Shown: positions 1 to 8,126 of the stretch, piece by piece
How the letters are laid out: every line of letters starts with the position of its first letter
How positions within the stretch are numbered: the stretch's first letter is position 1
NCBI RefSeq assembly: GCF_022012475.1
Contig: NZ_JAKLWS010000034.1
Coordinates: 1 to 47,861 of the forward strand
Length of the DNA stretch: 47,861 nt
Origin: Rhodohalobacter sulfatireducens
Lineage (GTDB): Bacteria; Bacteroidota; Rhodothermia; Balneolales; Balneolaceae
Reading direction: 5' to 3'
Notes under the pieces: generated by a model
Told to the model about the DNA's origin: nothing
What the model saw: only the letters and a program-made list of their open reading frames with translations
The model's database searches: none
Position numbers and translations under genes: made by a program

Positions 1-323
1 TTCGCTAGAGCTGTAAAGAAATACGGTTGTCGTGGAATAAATAAGGCACTCCCAATATTTCGGAACGCGTCAGGTAATCAGGTCTTGGGTACGGCACAAG
101 CGGGGGCCCGTATTGAGAAATTTGGACATACTTACATATTTATTTCATTCCGAAACTCTTGTTTCTGAAGGGCAGATTGAAGACCCAGTTCTTATGAATC
201 TTTCATTAAACTGCCTTTTTCAAGATTGGCTGGATATCGGCTCAGGCGAGCCGATCTACATTCATGCATCGGATGAGCTTTGAAGGACGAAATGCACTTC
301 TAAAAAAGAAACAGAGGCTTAAT
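1..323. other. Left-edge region without a recognisable gene
   Basis: No gene is recognised in this stretch. Frame 1 is open from the window edge to a TGA at 166-168 (55 codons), but its composition matches no family I know, so it may be chance or the tail of a gene cut by the edge. Two stem-loops are visible: a GAAAC/GTTTC stem extended by TTC/GAA at 148-169, and a perfect 8-bp stem with a 4-nt loop at 236-255. Neither is followed by a T-run on either strand, so neither is a clear terminator. Confidence 0.4.
236..255. repeat. Perfect 8-bp stem, 4-nt loop
   Basis: ATCGGCTC pairs perfectly with GAGCCGAT around an AGGC loop. It lies about 70 bp past the stop of the minus-strand TPR gene. No U-tract follows in either orientation, so a role in transcript 3'-end stability is only a guess. 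Confidence 0.5.
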
Positions 324-956
324 TCACTCTTCAGCTGTTTCTTCTTCAAGTTTTTCTTTTAGTCGAGAGATCTGATCATCAAAATAACCTGCTTTAGAGT
401 CATTGATATTTTTTAACCGTTCATAGGTAGAAATAGCGGCTGGGTAGTTTTTTTGTTTCTCGTGAATTACGGCAAGAGTTTCCGTAACGATATCATCCAC
501 ATCCGCGCTTTTTTCACTTAAATCGCGTTTGTCATCTTCGGCTTCTGTGTCCGGCTTGATTCGTTTCGATTCAACCGACGAAAGTTTAGAAATCAGGCCA
601 TCCAGATCATGGATAGGATGAGACTGATCGTAGGAGTGATGATCTCGCTTGAACGGTTTCCGATTTTTTTTCGGTTCCCAGGCCTTAAACGACTGTGGAT
701 GCGAGATATAGTAATGAAGCCGGCTCATCAGTTCGCTGCCCGGGGCCATAATTTTTGCCTGGATGGAGGCATCCAGCGCGTTTTCTTTATCGCCATTTTT
801 TAGATACAGCCAAGCCAGGAAGAAGTATCCCACAGCCCCGGCATTTCGTTTTTCAACGCGGTTTTTTAATCGTTTGATTGCAGTTTCCGGATCGTCGTCA
901 AAAGTCTCCAGGTAGCTTTGGTACGATTTTGGTATTTGAAAAGGCTGTAACTCCAT
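324..956 (-). CDS. Tetratricopeptide-like protein
   Basis: A 210-aa soluble, strongly charged protein without a signal peptide. Residues about 38-75 read as a TPR-like helical hairpin (AVGYFFLAWLYLKNGDKENALDAS), and residues about 158-200 contain a second one (TLAVIHEKQKNYPAAISTYERL), separated by a hydrophilic Lys/Asp/Ser-rich linker. TPR domains mediate protein-protein contacts, so a scaffold or assembly role is inferred; no enzymatic motif is visible. It is the last gene of a probable minus-strand operon after the sigma-54 activator and the LptE-like lipoprotein, 27 bp downstream of the latter. The start is an ATG at 956. The exact role is unknown. Confidence 0.75.
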   Translation of the reverse strand: MELQPFQIPKSYQSYLETFDDDPETAIKRLKNRVEKRNAGAVGYFFLAWLYLKNGDKENALDASIQAKIMAPGSELMSRLHYYISHPQSFKAWEPKKNRKPFKRDHHSYDQSHPIHDLDGLISKLSSVESKRIKPDTEAEDDKRDLSEKSADVDDIVTETLAVIHEKQKNYPAAISTYERLKNINDSKAGYFDDQISRLKEKLEEETAEE

Positions 957-983
957 GAAACATTTTAAAGAAGTGATACCAAT

Positions 984-1505
984 TTACCAACTGCTCACGG
1001 CATCATTAAACATATTATCGGAAATTTGTTGCAACGCGGTTTCAGCGGCTTCTAACTCTCCCTCCACGGGATTATCAATAACATCGTAAGTTGCTGTGCC
1101 GGAAAATGTCTTTGTGTAAATGGGATCCTCATCAGATGCAAACTGGAAGGTTGCCCGAACGGATATCTGAACTTCATTTCGATTCGCCTGTTCATTCCCG
1201 CCAATGCTAAACGGACGATTCACATACGTTTGGATAGCTCCTTCCATCCAGGCATCAGATGTTTCCTGGTCGTTTGCCAGTGATAATCTGCTTTGGTTGA
1301 TGAACCGGTTGATTAATGCACGGTTCAGGCGATCACTTAAATTTCCAAGACCACTTTGCGATTGATCCGGGAAAAATGGGATGTAAACATTTTCTACATC
1401 CGCCGGTATAGAAGTACCTGTAAAACTATACGTGATGCATCCACTGAAGCAAATAAAAAAAGAAACAACCAGAAAAAGAAAACCGAGTGACCTATTGAAG
1501 TCCAT
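984..1505 (-). CDS. lptE: LptE-like lipoprotein (LPS assembly)
   Basis: Outer-membrane lipoprotein of the LptE type, which plugs the LptD barrel during LPS delivery to the cell surface. From the ATG at 1505 it is 173 aa: a hydrophobic signal segment (LGFLFLVVSFFICFSGC) ends in a lipobox Cys, followed by a domain opening with ITYSFTGTSIP and containing VYIPFFPDQS and DRLNRALINRFI, the arrangement seen in Bacteroidota LptE-family proteins. A longer reading frame reaches 1580, but its extra 25 residues precede the signal peptide and run inside the upstream gene, so I reject that start. The ATG overlaps the end of the sigma-54 activator gene by 14 bp, suggesting translational coupling. Family assignment is from overall pattern and neighbourhood. 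Confidence 0.75.
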   Translation of the reverse strand: MDFNRSLGFLFLVVSFFICFSGCITYSFTGTSIPADVENVYIPFFPDQSQSGLGNLSDRLNRALINRFINQSRLSLANDQETSDAWMEGAIQTYVNRPFSIGGNEQANRNEVQISVRATFQFASDEDPIYTKTFSGTATYDVIDNPVEGELEAAETALQQISDNMFNDAVSSW

Positions 1506-2778
1506 ACTGATCCAGTTTCCTGTAAAGTGTTCGTTCGCTGACCCCCAAAGCTTCGGAAGCTTTTCGACGATTTCCGTCAAATCGTTTCAGGGCCTGTTCA
1601 ATAAGGAATTTTTCAGCCTCTTCAATCGAGGGAATCTCCTTGTCTGCAAAAAATTGTTCAATTTCATCGATCTCTTCTTCATTCTCTTCCTCAACTGTAG
1701 TATCCACAGAGCGGATACCGAGCGAAGAATCGTCCATTTGATCCCGAATGTGTCCGGATATATCGTTGGGATCAATATTTCGGGAGACTGCGCTGGGCAG
1801 GGCCTTAATCTCTTTTTCACTAAAGGTTGAATAGAGAAATTTAGCGAGCATTTTTTTGACATCAGATATATCAGTTCTCATTTCAACCAAAGCGCGGTAT
1901 ATAATTCCCGTATCTGTGGACGACTGCTGACCACTTGGTTCATCTTCCGGATCCTTTCGAGAGAGGACGGGTAGGTTATCAGTAGAACCGAGATGCTGCC
2001 GGCCTTTCAAATATTTTTGGAGGCGGTCTTTATCAATAAACTGTGATTTTTCCAGAACAACCAACTGTTCGGCTACATTGCGCAACTCGCGTACATTACC
2101 GGGCCATCTGTAAGAGATTAAAAGTTCTTTAGCTTCATCAGAAAAACCCTGGAAAACCGAATCGTACTTGGAGGAAAATTCGGTAACAAATTTTCTAAAA
2201 ATGGGAATGATATCTTCTTTGCGGTCTCTAAGCGGTGGCAGTTTGATTTTTACCGTGTCTAAGCGGTAGTAGAGATCTTCACGGAACGATCCCTCTTTCA
2301 CGAGTTCCCATAAATCCTTGTTGGTTGCCGCAATGACCCGTACATCCGCAGTATACATTTTACTGGATCCAACGCGGAAAAACTCACCGCTTTCGAGGAC
2401 TCGCAATAATTTTACCTGAATGTTCTTAGGGGTGTCTCCAATCTCATCAAGAAAAATGGTTCCGCCATCAGCTTTCTCAAAATATCCTTTGCGTGCTTCG
2501 TGAGCGCCGGTAAACGAGCCTTTCTCGTGGCCGAATAGTTCACTTTCAATGATGCCCTCGGGAATAGCGCCGCAGTTAACAATCACAATGTTTTTACGAT
2601 CTCTTTTACTCAAAGAGTGGATAGCGCGTGCGGTAATATCTTTCCCAACACCGCTTTCTCCCTGGAGCAATACAGTGATATCTGTTCCGGATACCTGCAT
2701 AATTTTATCGACAACCTGCTTTATTGCTTCAGATTCGCCGATAATTCCATAACGTTCCTGTAATGCTTGCCTGTCCAT
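1492..2778 (-). CDS. Sigma-54-dependent transcriptional activator
   Basis: A 428-aa bacterial enhancer-binding protein that remodels RNA polymerase carrying sigma-54. There is no receiver or sensory domain: the AAA+ module starts almost at the N-terminus (RYGIIGES). Walker A is GESGVGKD at about 40-47, the sigma-54 contact loop is GSFTGA at 87-92 (Ser in place of the usual Ala), and Walker B is TIFLDEIG at about 107-114. An acidic linker (about 350-385) precedes a Fis-type helix-turn-helix at about 400-428 (NRRKASEALGVSERTLYRK). With no input domain, activity must be set by abundance or a partner. It heads a minus-strand operon with lptE and is divergent from the GH13 gene. Confidence 0.92.
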   Translation of the reverse strand: MDRQALQERYGIIGESEAIKQVVDKIMQVSGTDITVLLQGESGVGKDITARAIHSLSKRDRKNIVIVNCGAIPEGIIESELFGHEKGSFTGAHEARKGYFEKADGGTIFLDEIGDTPKNIQVKLLRVLESGEFFRVGSSKMYTADVRVIAATNKDLWELVKEGSFREDLYYRLDTVKIKLPPLRDRKEDIIPIFRKFVTEFSSKYDSVFQGFSDEAKELLISYRWPGNVRELRNVAEQLVVLEKSQFIDKDRLQKYLKGRQHLGSTDNLPVLSRKDPEDEPSGQQSSTDTGIIYRALVEMRTDISDVKKMLAKFLYSTFSEKEIKALPSAVSRNIDPNDISGHIRDQMDDSSLGIRSVDTTVEEENEEEIDEIEQFFADKEIPSIEEAEKFLIEQALKRFDGNRRKASEALGVSERTLYRKLDQYGLQ

Positions 2779-2800
2779 AGTTCTATTTTTTGTTGAACCC

Positions 2801-2833
2801 TAAATGTAAGAAAGATCTGATTCTTGCCATAAA
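2801..2833 (-). promoter_or_regulatory. Predicted promoter of the sigma-54 activator operon
   Basis: On the minus strand, TACATTTA (2801-2808, 7 of 8 to TAnnTTTG) lies 21 nt downstream of TTTA (2830-2833, 3 of 4 to TTTG). It sits 23 bp before the ATG, giving a very short leader. Confidence 0.4.
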
Positions 2834-2948
2834 CTGCATTTGGAATTTTTATTGAATAGAACCGATCTTTTTGAACCTTTACTTTTTAGAAAAAACATCG
2901 TTTGTTGTTCTTTACTCTAATTTGCAGAAGCCAAATTCCTGATAGTAG

Positions 2949-4697
2949 ATGACAGACGACATTTTTTGCGAGAATACGCTCGATCGATTAATCCATCATT
3001 TCACTGTAATTTATGGAAAAGAGAGCGTTGATGAATGTATTGATCGAACAAAACAGCTAATCAGAAAATATAACCTTCAACCCTCTAAAAAGGTTTCATT
3101 TCATGATGTCTGGACCCATAAAGATCATATTCTAATAACCTATGGGGATATGGTTCAGCCAAGCCAGGGCGAGCCTGTATCAAAGCTTAGAAAGCAACAT
3201 CAATTTTTGAAGGAGAAGTTGAATGATGTGATCAGTTCAGTACATATTTTACCATTTTTTCCGAGCTCTTCTGATGATGGTTTTTCTGTTGTGGAGTATC
3301 GCCGGGTTGATGAACGGCTTGGCGGTTGGGATGATATTGAAGAGATGAGTAAAGACTTTCGTTTGATGGGAGATTTGGTAATGAACCATGCATCCCGATA
3401 CAGTGAATGGTTTAAAAAATATTTGAGAAAAGAGGAGGAGTACAAAGAATATTTTATTGAAATAGATCCTTCCACAGATCTTTCAGATGTTACCCGTCCA
3501 CGAAGTTCTCCACTTTTAACACCGGTTCATACAAAAAACGGTGAGAAATTTGTTTGGTCAACCTTTAGCGATGATCAGATTGATGTCAATTTCCGAAACA
3601 TAGATGTTCTTTTTGAGTACCTCGATATCTTTTTCTTTTACCTGAGTAAAGGCCTGTCGGTCGTTCGCCTTGATGCGGTTGCATTCATTTGGAAAAAGAT
3701 TGGTACCTCCTGCATTCACCTGGAAGAAACTCACGAAATTGTAAAATTGATGCGAACATTGGTGAATTGCTTTGCGCCTAAATCCACCGTTATCACCGAA
3801 ACAAATGTGCCTCATAAAGAAAATATCAGCTACTTTGGTGAAGGAGATGAAACTCATATGGTGTACCAGTTCAGCCTTCCGCCACTACTTCTGCATGCAA
3901 TTTTAACGGAGAACGCATCATACCTGACCGAATGGGTGAAAACTTTGAAAGGCCTGCCTGAAAATTGCACCTATTTTAATTTCACCTCATCGCATGATGG
4001 TATTGGTGTTCGCCCGCTGGAGGGATTGGTACCCGATGATGAGTTTACCAAGCTGGTGGAAGATATCAAGACGAAAGGTGGATTTGTTTCAGAGAAGAAA
4101 AATCCGGACGGTTCACTCTCTCCCTACGAACTTAACATCACCTATTTCGATGCATTTAGCGGGATGAATGGGTCACAATCTTTGCAAGAACGCAGGTATA
4201 TGTGTTCACAAATTATCTCACTGAGCCTGAAAGGGGTGCCGGGAATCTATTTTCATAACCTGACGGCAACACGAAATAACTTACAAGGTGTTTCCATTAC
4301 AGGGCGGTACCGAACTATCAACCGGAAAAAATGGTACTACGATGAACTGACAAGTGAATTGAGCGATCCTGATACAAGTACTTATCGTATTTTCAGCAGT
4401 ATGAAAGAGGTTATCTCGGTTCGCAAAAAGCATCCGGCTTTTCATCCCTTTGGTGGGCAGGAAGCCTATAATATTGATGACAAAATCTTCTGCCTTGTTC
4501 GTTGGGACCCGGACGAAACTGAAAAAGTTTTGGTTTTGGCGAATGTATCTGATGAGACAAAAACAGTTGATCTTTCAGGTCATTCTTTACCGATTCAATT
4601 GGATGCGAACTACAACGATATTATCTCAGGAAAAAAATGTATTTCAGACGGTATGGCCAAGCTTTTGCCATTCAAAGTAGTCTGGATTAAAGTTTAA
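2949..4697 (+). CDS. GH13_18 sugar phosphorylase (probable glucosylglycerate phosphorylase)
   Basis: A 582-aa alpha-amylase-superfamily enzyme of the sucrose phosphorylase type, which splits alpha-glucosides with phosphate to give glucose 1-phosphate. Visible motifs: DLVMNHAS at 142-149, the nucleophile Asp242 in VRLDAVAFIWK, the acid/base Glu284 in VITETN, and the transition-state stabiliser Asp350 in TSSHDGIG. There is no signal peptide, so it is cytoplasmic. Sucrose, glucosylglycerol and glucosylglycerate phosphorylases share this subfamily; the convergent gpgS gene makes glucosylglycerate the best substrate guess, with sucrose as the alternative. Its stop overlaps the end of the convergent HAD gene by 11 bp. 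The start is ATG 2949, without a clear ribosome binding site. Confidence 0.85.
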   Translation: MTDDIFCENTLDRLIHHFTVIYGKESVDECIDRTKQLIRKYNLQPSKKVSFHDVWTHKDHILITYGDMVQPSQGEPVSKLRKQHQFLKEKLNDVISSVHILPFFPSSSDDGFSVVEYRRVDERLGGWDDIEEMSKDFRLMGDLVMNHASRYSEWFKKYLRKEEEYKEYFIEIDPSTDLSDVTRPRSSPLLTPVHTKNGEKFVWSTFSDDQIDVNFRNIDVLFEYLDIFFFYLSKGLSVVRLDAVAFIWKKIGTSCIHLEETHEIVKLMRTLVNCFAPKSTVITETNVPHKENISYFGEGDETHMVYQFSLPPLLLHAILTENASYLTEWVKTLKGLPENCTYFNFTSSHDGIGVRPLEGLVPDDEFTKLVEDIKTKGGFVSEKKNPDGSLSPYELNITYFDAFSGMNGSQSLQERRYMCSQIISLSLKGVPGIYFHNLTATRNNLQGVSITGRYRTINRKKWYYDELTSELSDPDTSTYRIFSSMKEVISVRKKHPAFHPFGGQEAYNIDDKIFCLVRWDPDETEKVLVLANVSDETKTVDLSGHSLPIQLDANYNDIISGKKCISDGMAKLLPFKVVWIKV

Positions 4698-5589
4698 CAC
4701 ATTTTTTTAATTCAGAAAGAGAGGTGATGATCAGGTCGGGAAGTAAATTTTTGCAGCGATCATCATCTTCGCGCCATTTTAGGGAGCGTTTGTCGCCGGC
4801 AAAAAGAGCGGTTTTCATGCCGAAATGATGAGCGGGATAGACATCCTTCAGCATATCATTCCCAACATAAAGAACATTTGAAGGGGAGAGGTTCGGATCG
4901 AAATCATCCAGCTTTTCAATAAAATCCCGATAAAATTTAAGGCCCGGTTTTTTAAGATTCTCCTCGAAAGACCAATGAAGAAGTTTTTTCTCGAATCCGA
5001 GTTCAGAAAGTGTATGACCGGTTAAAGCCTCGAGGACGATCGGGGTATAGAATTGTGAATTAGAGATAATGCCTTGCGTCAATCCTCGATCCTTAAAAAA
5101 TGTGAGAGTATCGACCGCGTCTTCCATCGGCCAAACGGGATTCATCCGGGCTTCAAATTCTACAGATACAATATCAGGCAGGGAGTCTCTGTTTGAATAG
5201 TTAATGAGCCCTTCAGATTCCATCTCATCCAGTACATCTTTCCAAACGGTTCGAATATCCGGTTCAGGATACTCAATTCCATCTTTTTTTAGAGACTGAA
5301 TATGTTTATCGACAACCTGATTATAGACTTTAAAACCGGCTGTACCCGCTGATTTATCCAGGATTTCAATTCCTGAGTTTTCAAGAGTTTCAGTCAGCAG
5401 ATCGGCATTGGCGTGGCCATCATCAATCCCTATATCACCCACACCGGAAATAAAAAGCGTGCCATAAAAATCATATGCAATGACACGAATGTCATTTAAT
5501 TCCCGGAGTGTTGAAATGGTTTTTGTGTCTATCGGTTCAAGCGGCTCAGACAGCTTTTTAAACCGTTCGTGGAGGTCTGTAGAAGTCAT
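4687..5589 (-). CDS. HAD-superfamily hydrolase (possible glucosyl-3-phosphoglycerate phosphatase)
   Basis: A 300-aa cytoplasmic HAD hydrolase. Motif I is AYDFYGTLF with nucleophile Asp40; motif II is ISNS near 175-178; the motif III Lys is in LKKPGLKFY (about 212-220); motif IV is GNDMLKD at 243-249. The residue two after the nucleophile is Tyr42, where classical HAD phosphatases have the acid/base Asp; Tyr there is typical of L-2-haloacid dehalogenase-like members. A helical cap domain fills about 50-165. It lies 18 bp downstream of gpgS in the same operon, which suggests dephosphorylation of glucosyl-3-phosphoglycerate, but the altered motif I makes that uncertain. Confidence 0.8.
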   Translation of the reverse strand: MTSTDLHERFKKLSEPLEPIDTKTISTLRELNDIRVIAYDFYGTLFISGVGDIGIDDGHANADLLTETLENSGIEILDKSAGTAGFKVYNQVVDKHIQSLKKDGIEYPEPDIRTVWKDVLDEMESEGLINYSNRDSLPDIVSVEFEARMNPVWPMEDAVDTLTFFKDRGLTQGIISNSQFYTPIVLEALTGHTLSELGFEKKLLHWSFEENLKKPGLKFYRDFIEKLDDFDPNLSPSNVLYVGNDMLKDVYPAHHFGMKTALFAGDKRSLKWREDDDRCKNLLPDLIITSLSELKKCVKL

Positions 5590-5607
5590 GTAAGAGATGC
5601 TGAAGAG

Positions 5608-6582
5608 TTATTTCTTGAACTTCTTTCGATACTCTTCAATTTCAATCATCGGTGGCCGCTCCTCTTCAATGATCTCCATAAGATTCTGCTCGTAGTGATT
5701 TTCCTTTACCTGGAATTGGCGAAGGATCGTCTCGTGCTCGGCCTTTTCAAACACGCCGAGAGCTTTGGCACGTTTAATGAATGTTTGCAGAATTCCGAAA
5801 GCCATCTTTCCAAGTGCCTGGGTTGGTTTGTTTTCGTGTACACGCTTGTCCAGATCGGTTTGTGCAAAAGCCTCCAGTCCATACTTGTGATATACATCTA
5901 TCAGGTGGGAGGTCTCAACGCCGTACCCAATCGGGAAAGCGATCTGTTCGAGAACGTCGCGGCGAACTGCATATTCACCTGAAAGCGGTTGAATGATGCC
6001 TGTTAGTTCAGGAAAGAAAAGTGAAAAGAGCGGACGCACTAAAATTTCGGTCACTCGCCCACCGCCGGAAGCCCGTACATTTCCTGAAAAGGCCAGGGGA
6101 CGGTCGTAAAAAGCTTTCACATAGTGAACCTTGTCTCTGTGGATAAGCGGAGCAACCAATCCGTAAACAAACCTCGGATGAATATTACTGATATCCGCAT
6201 CTACATACACGATGATATCACCTTCGAGCTGGTAAATTGCTTTCCAGAGATTTTCTCCCTTTCCTTTTTTCTGTTCAAGATTTGGAAGAATATCGGATGC
6301 GAGATAGGTATCAGCTCCGTAATTTTTGGCAACTTCGAGGGTGTTATCATCGGAACCGGAATCGATCACTGCTATTTCGTCAATCAACGGATAGCGCTCA
6401 ACAAGTTCGGATTTAAAGATGATGATCTCTTTTCCAATCGTTTTCTCCTCATTCAGCGTAGGAAGACAAAGAGATATTTTAAGGTTCTTCTTTTCTTTGG
6501 CCTCCACTAACTTCTTGAGGTCCCAAAATTCGGAATGATGATAGGTATTCTTATCAATCCATTTTTGCAACTTATTACTCAC
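5608..6582 (-). CDS. gpgS: Glucosyl-3-phosphoglycerate synthase (GT81)
   Basis: Transfers glucose from an NDP-glucose to 3-phosphoglycerate, the first step to the compatible solute glucosylglycerate. The GT-A fold shows LPTLNEEKTIG near the N-terminus, AVIDSGSDDNT, the metal-binding DxD in YVDADISNIHPRFVYG (Asp128-Asp130), and the GT81 signatures VKAFYDRPL, GGGRVTEILVRPL and QPLSGEYA. I choose the GTG at 6582 (324 aa) because GGAGG (6588-6592) sits 5 nt upstream of it; a TTG at 6597 in the same frame adds five residues. The start overlaps the end of the M20 gene by 8 bp, so the two are probably translationally coupled. The HAD gene follows 18 bp later. Confidence 0.93.
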   Translation of the reverse strand: MSNKLQKWIDKNTYHHSEFWDLKKLVEAKEKKNLKISLCLPTLNEEKTIGKEIIIFKSELVERYPLIDEIAVIDSGSDDNTLEVAKNYGADTYLASDILPNLEQKKGKGENLWKAIYQLEGDIIVYVDADISNIHPRFVYGLVAPLIHRDKVHYVKAFYDRPLAFSGNVRASGGGRVTEILVRPLFSLFFPELTGIIQPLSGEYAVRRDVLEQIAFPIGYGVETSHLIDVYHKYGLEAFAQTDLDKRVHENKPTQALGKMAFGILQTFIKRAKALGVFEKAEHETILRQFQVKENHYEQNLMEIIEEERPPMIEIEEYRKKFKK

Positions 6583-7735
6583 AATATCCTCCGTCAACAG
6601 CTAAAATTATACCAATCAGTTGAGCCAAACCTTTAAAGATCGGATCAATCTGGATGGTTTCATTTGTTTTAAAAGTTCGTTCTCCAACCGTAATTCCAAG
6701 TGTAAGAGCCGGAATATCTTCATCGATCAAAGCGGAAAGTTCCGATGTACTTGGTGCCAATCGTGGCTCAATATCCAGCGATTCCATCACAGATCTCGCG
6801 CATTCATTCAACGGATGTGCGTAGGGAATGCCACCCGGGCTCCGTCTGGCAAAAATATCCAACTCAACCTGGTCGCCGGTTTTTGATGAAACTTCATGAA
6901 CAATATCCCCAATCGTTGATCCGGTGTCCTCAACTACTTCCTGTGATTCAGATCGCACCTCAAATCCAAGGGTGGCATCACGGGCGATGGTATTAAAAGA
7001 TGTTCCACCGACAATTGATCCCATTACAATACTTGTCCTCGGGCGTTTTGGTAGTCGAATATCGTTAATTTTGTTGATGACTTCGTTGAGAGTCAGAATG
7101 GCGCTCGCATCGCCAAAACGGGACCAGTCGTAGCTTTCGGGCACGGTACAGGTAATTTCTCCTCGCAGCATCCCGATGGATGAGTAACTCAAACGGCCAA
7201 GCTGAATTCCTTCAATACAAATTGCATCGCTGATTTTAAAAGGGTTGTTTTCCAGGAAAAAACGGATGCCTTCAAGGTTTCCGCGGCCAAGACTTTTTAC
7301 ACCGGCGAAGAGTACAAGATCTTTTTTAAGCTCGATATCCAGATCTTCCAGTATATATGGCAGTGTTGCCAATACAGCGAGCCCAAGGCTGTTATCTGCG
7401 ACGCCGGCTCCGGTAATTGAGTCACTGGAAACCTGCATGGTGTGATCAGTCTTTTGGGAAAAAATGGTATCGGCATGTGCGTTCAGCAGAATGGAATCTT
7501 TCCCTTCTTTGCCAGAAAGTACACCAATACCATTTCCATGATCATCTATCGATGAGTCGGTTAAACCGGCTTCATCGAACCGGTTCAGAATAAATTGAAC
7601 TCGTTTATCTTCATTAAAAGTCGGAGCCGGGATTTCACCGACCATCACCAAATTGGCTAAAAGTAATTCCCGGTATTTTTTAAGTTTATTTTCTAACCCG
7701 GTTAACTTTTTTTCGAGTGGTTTAAAGTCCGTCAT
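6575..7735 (-). CDS. M20-family metallopeptidase/deacylase
   Basis: A 386-aa cytoplasmic M20-type metallohydrolase. The metal-binding LLNAHADTIF (His and Asp, about 84-93) and GAGVADNSLG (about 109-118) are visible, as is the Glu in CIEGIQLG; a small dimerisation/lid domain follows (about 185-310). An N-terminal helical segment (EKKLTGLENKLKKYRELLLANL) precedes the catalytic part. M20 enzymes cleave peptides or deacylate N-acyl amino acids; the substrate cannot be read from the sequence. It is the first gene of an operon with gpgS and the HAD hydrolase, overlapping gpgS by 8 bp, which is unexpected for a sugar-solute pathway. ATG start at 7735. Confidence 0.85.
   Translation of the reverse strand: MTDFKPLEKKLTGLENKLKKYRELLLANLVMVGEIPAPTFNEDKRVQFILNRFDEAGLTDSSIDDHGNGIGVLSGKEGKDSILLNAHADTIFSQKTDHTMQVSSDSITGAGVADNSLGLAVLATLPYILEDLDIELKKDLVLFAGVKSLGRGNLEGIRFFLENNPFKISDAICIEGIQLGRLSYSSIGMLRGEITCTVPESYDWSRFGDASAILTLNEVINKINDIRLPKRPRTSIVMGSIVGGTSFNTIARDATLGFEVRSESQEVVEDTGSTIGDIVHEVSSKTGDQVELDIFARRSPGGIPYAHPLNECARSVMESLDIEPRLAPSTSELSALIDEDIPALTLGITVGERTFKTNETIQIDPIFKGLAQLIGIILAVDGGYCE
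6588..6592 (-). promoter_or_regulatory. Shine-Dalgarno site deciding the gpgS start
   Basis: GGAGG on the minus strand, 5 nt before the GTG at 6582. Strong Shine-Dalgarno sites are uncommon in this window, so this one supports GTG over the upstream TTG. Confidence 0.6.
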
Positions 7736-7998
7736 GGTTAATTAGTGAGAATGATATTCTTGCTTTCACTTAAGATGCCAAAATTTACGAAACTTATCAC
7801 CTAATTCCCTGATAAACCTTATCGGGTGAAGAAGTTTAACAGCTTCTTTACAAGATAATGTTTGTTGATGGTGAGTAGTTGTTCGTTGATTTGAAAATTG
7901 ATCCGAAGAATAGATTAAGTAAGCTTGTGGTTTATGGAACAGAGTTGTCGGATGATTTCAAGTGGTAAACAGAATCACATCAGACTTACTCACCATGA

Positions 7999-8051
7999 AT
8001 TCGGCAGACAGAGTGGATTTGTCAGCCGATTGGGCTCTTCGCCTGCCGAAT
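7999..8051. repeat. 9-bp inverted repeat
   Basis: ATTCGGCAG at 7999-8007 and CTGCCGAAT at 8043-8051 form a perfect 9-bp stem around 35 nt. The interior contains a smaller AGCC/GGCT stem. There is no U-tract. Confidence 0.55.
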
Positions 8052-8062
8052 CTCTGTGTTTC

Positions 8063-8076
8063 AATTCATGAATTGG
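8063..8076. repeat. Perfect 14-bp palindrome
   Basis: CAATTCATGAATTG reads identically on both strands. It lies 50 bp past the miaB stop. It could be an operator or part of a decayed repeat; no partner gene is indicated. Confidence 0.55.
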
Positions 8077-8126
8077 ATAACTGAAGTGGATTCAGCAGCT
8101 GATAAAAGAACTTTTCAAAAATTTAC

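Larger units (their letters stand above)
7736..8126. other. 391-bp gap with inverted repeats, no gene
   Basis: No credible ORF on either strand. It holds three dyads: ATGGTGAGTA (7868-7877) matched by TACTCACCAT (7987-7996); ATTCGGCAG (7999-8007) matched by CTGCCGAAT (8043-8051); and a perfect 14-bp palindrome at 8063-8076. It separates two minus-strand transcription units, so it should contain the end of the miaB transcript and the promoter of the M20-gpgS operon, but I cannot assign either confidently. Confidence 0.6.

Noticed and set aside
1432-1830. 132-aa plus-strand frame
   Set aside because: Lies antisense to lptE and the sigma-54 activator, both with clear family motifs; its composition has no domain character.
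2904-2933. Promoter for the GH13 gene (TTTG followed by TCTAATTTG)
   Set aside because: The spacing and the -7 box do not fit TAnnTTTG, so I could not support it.
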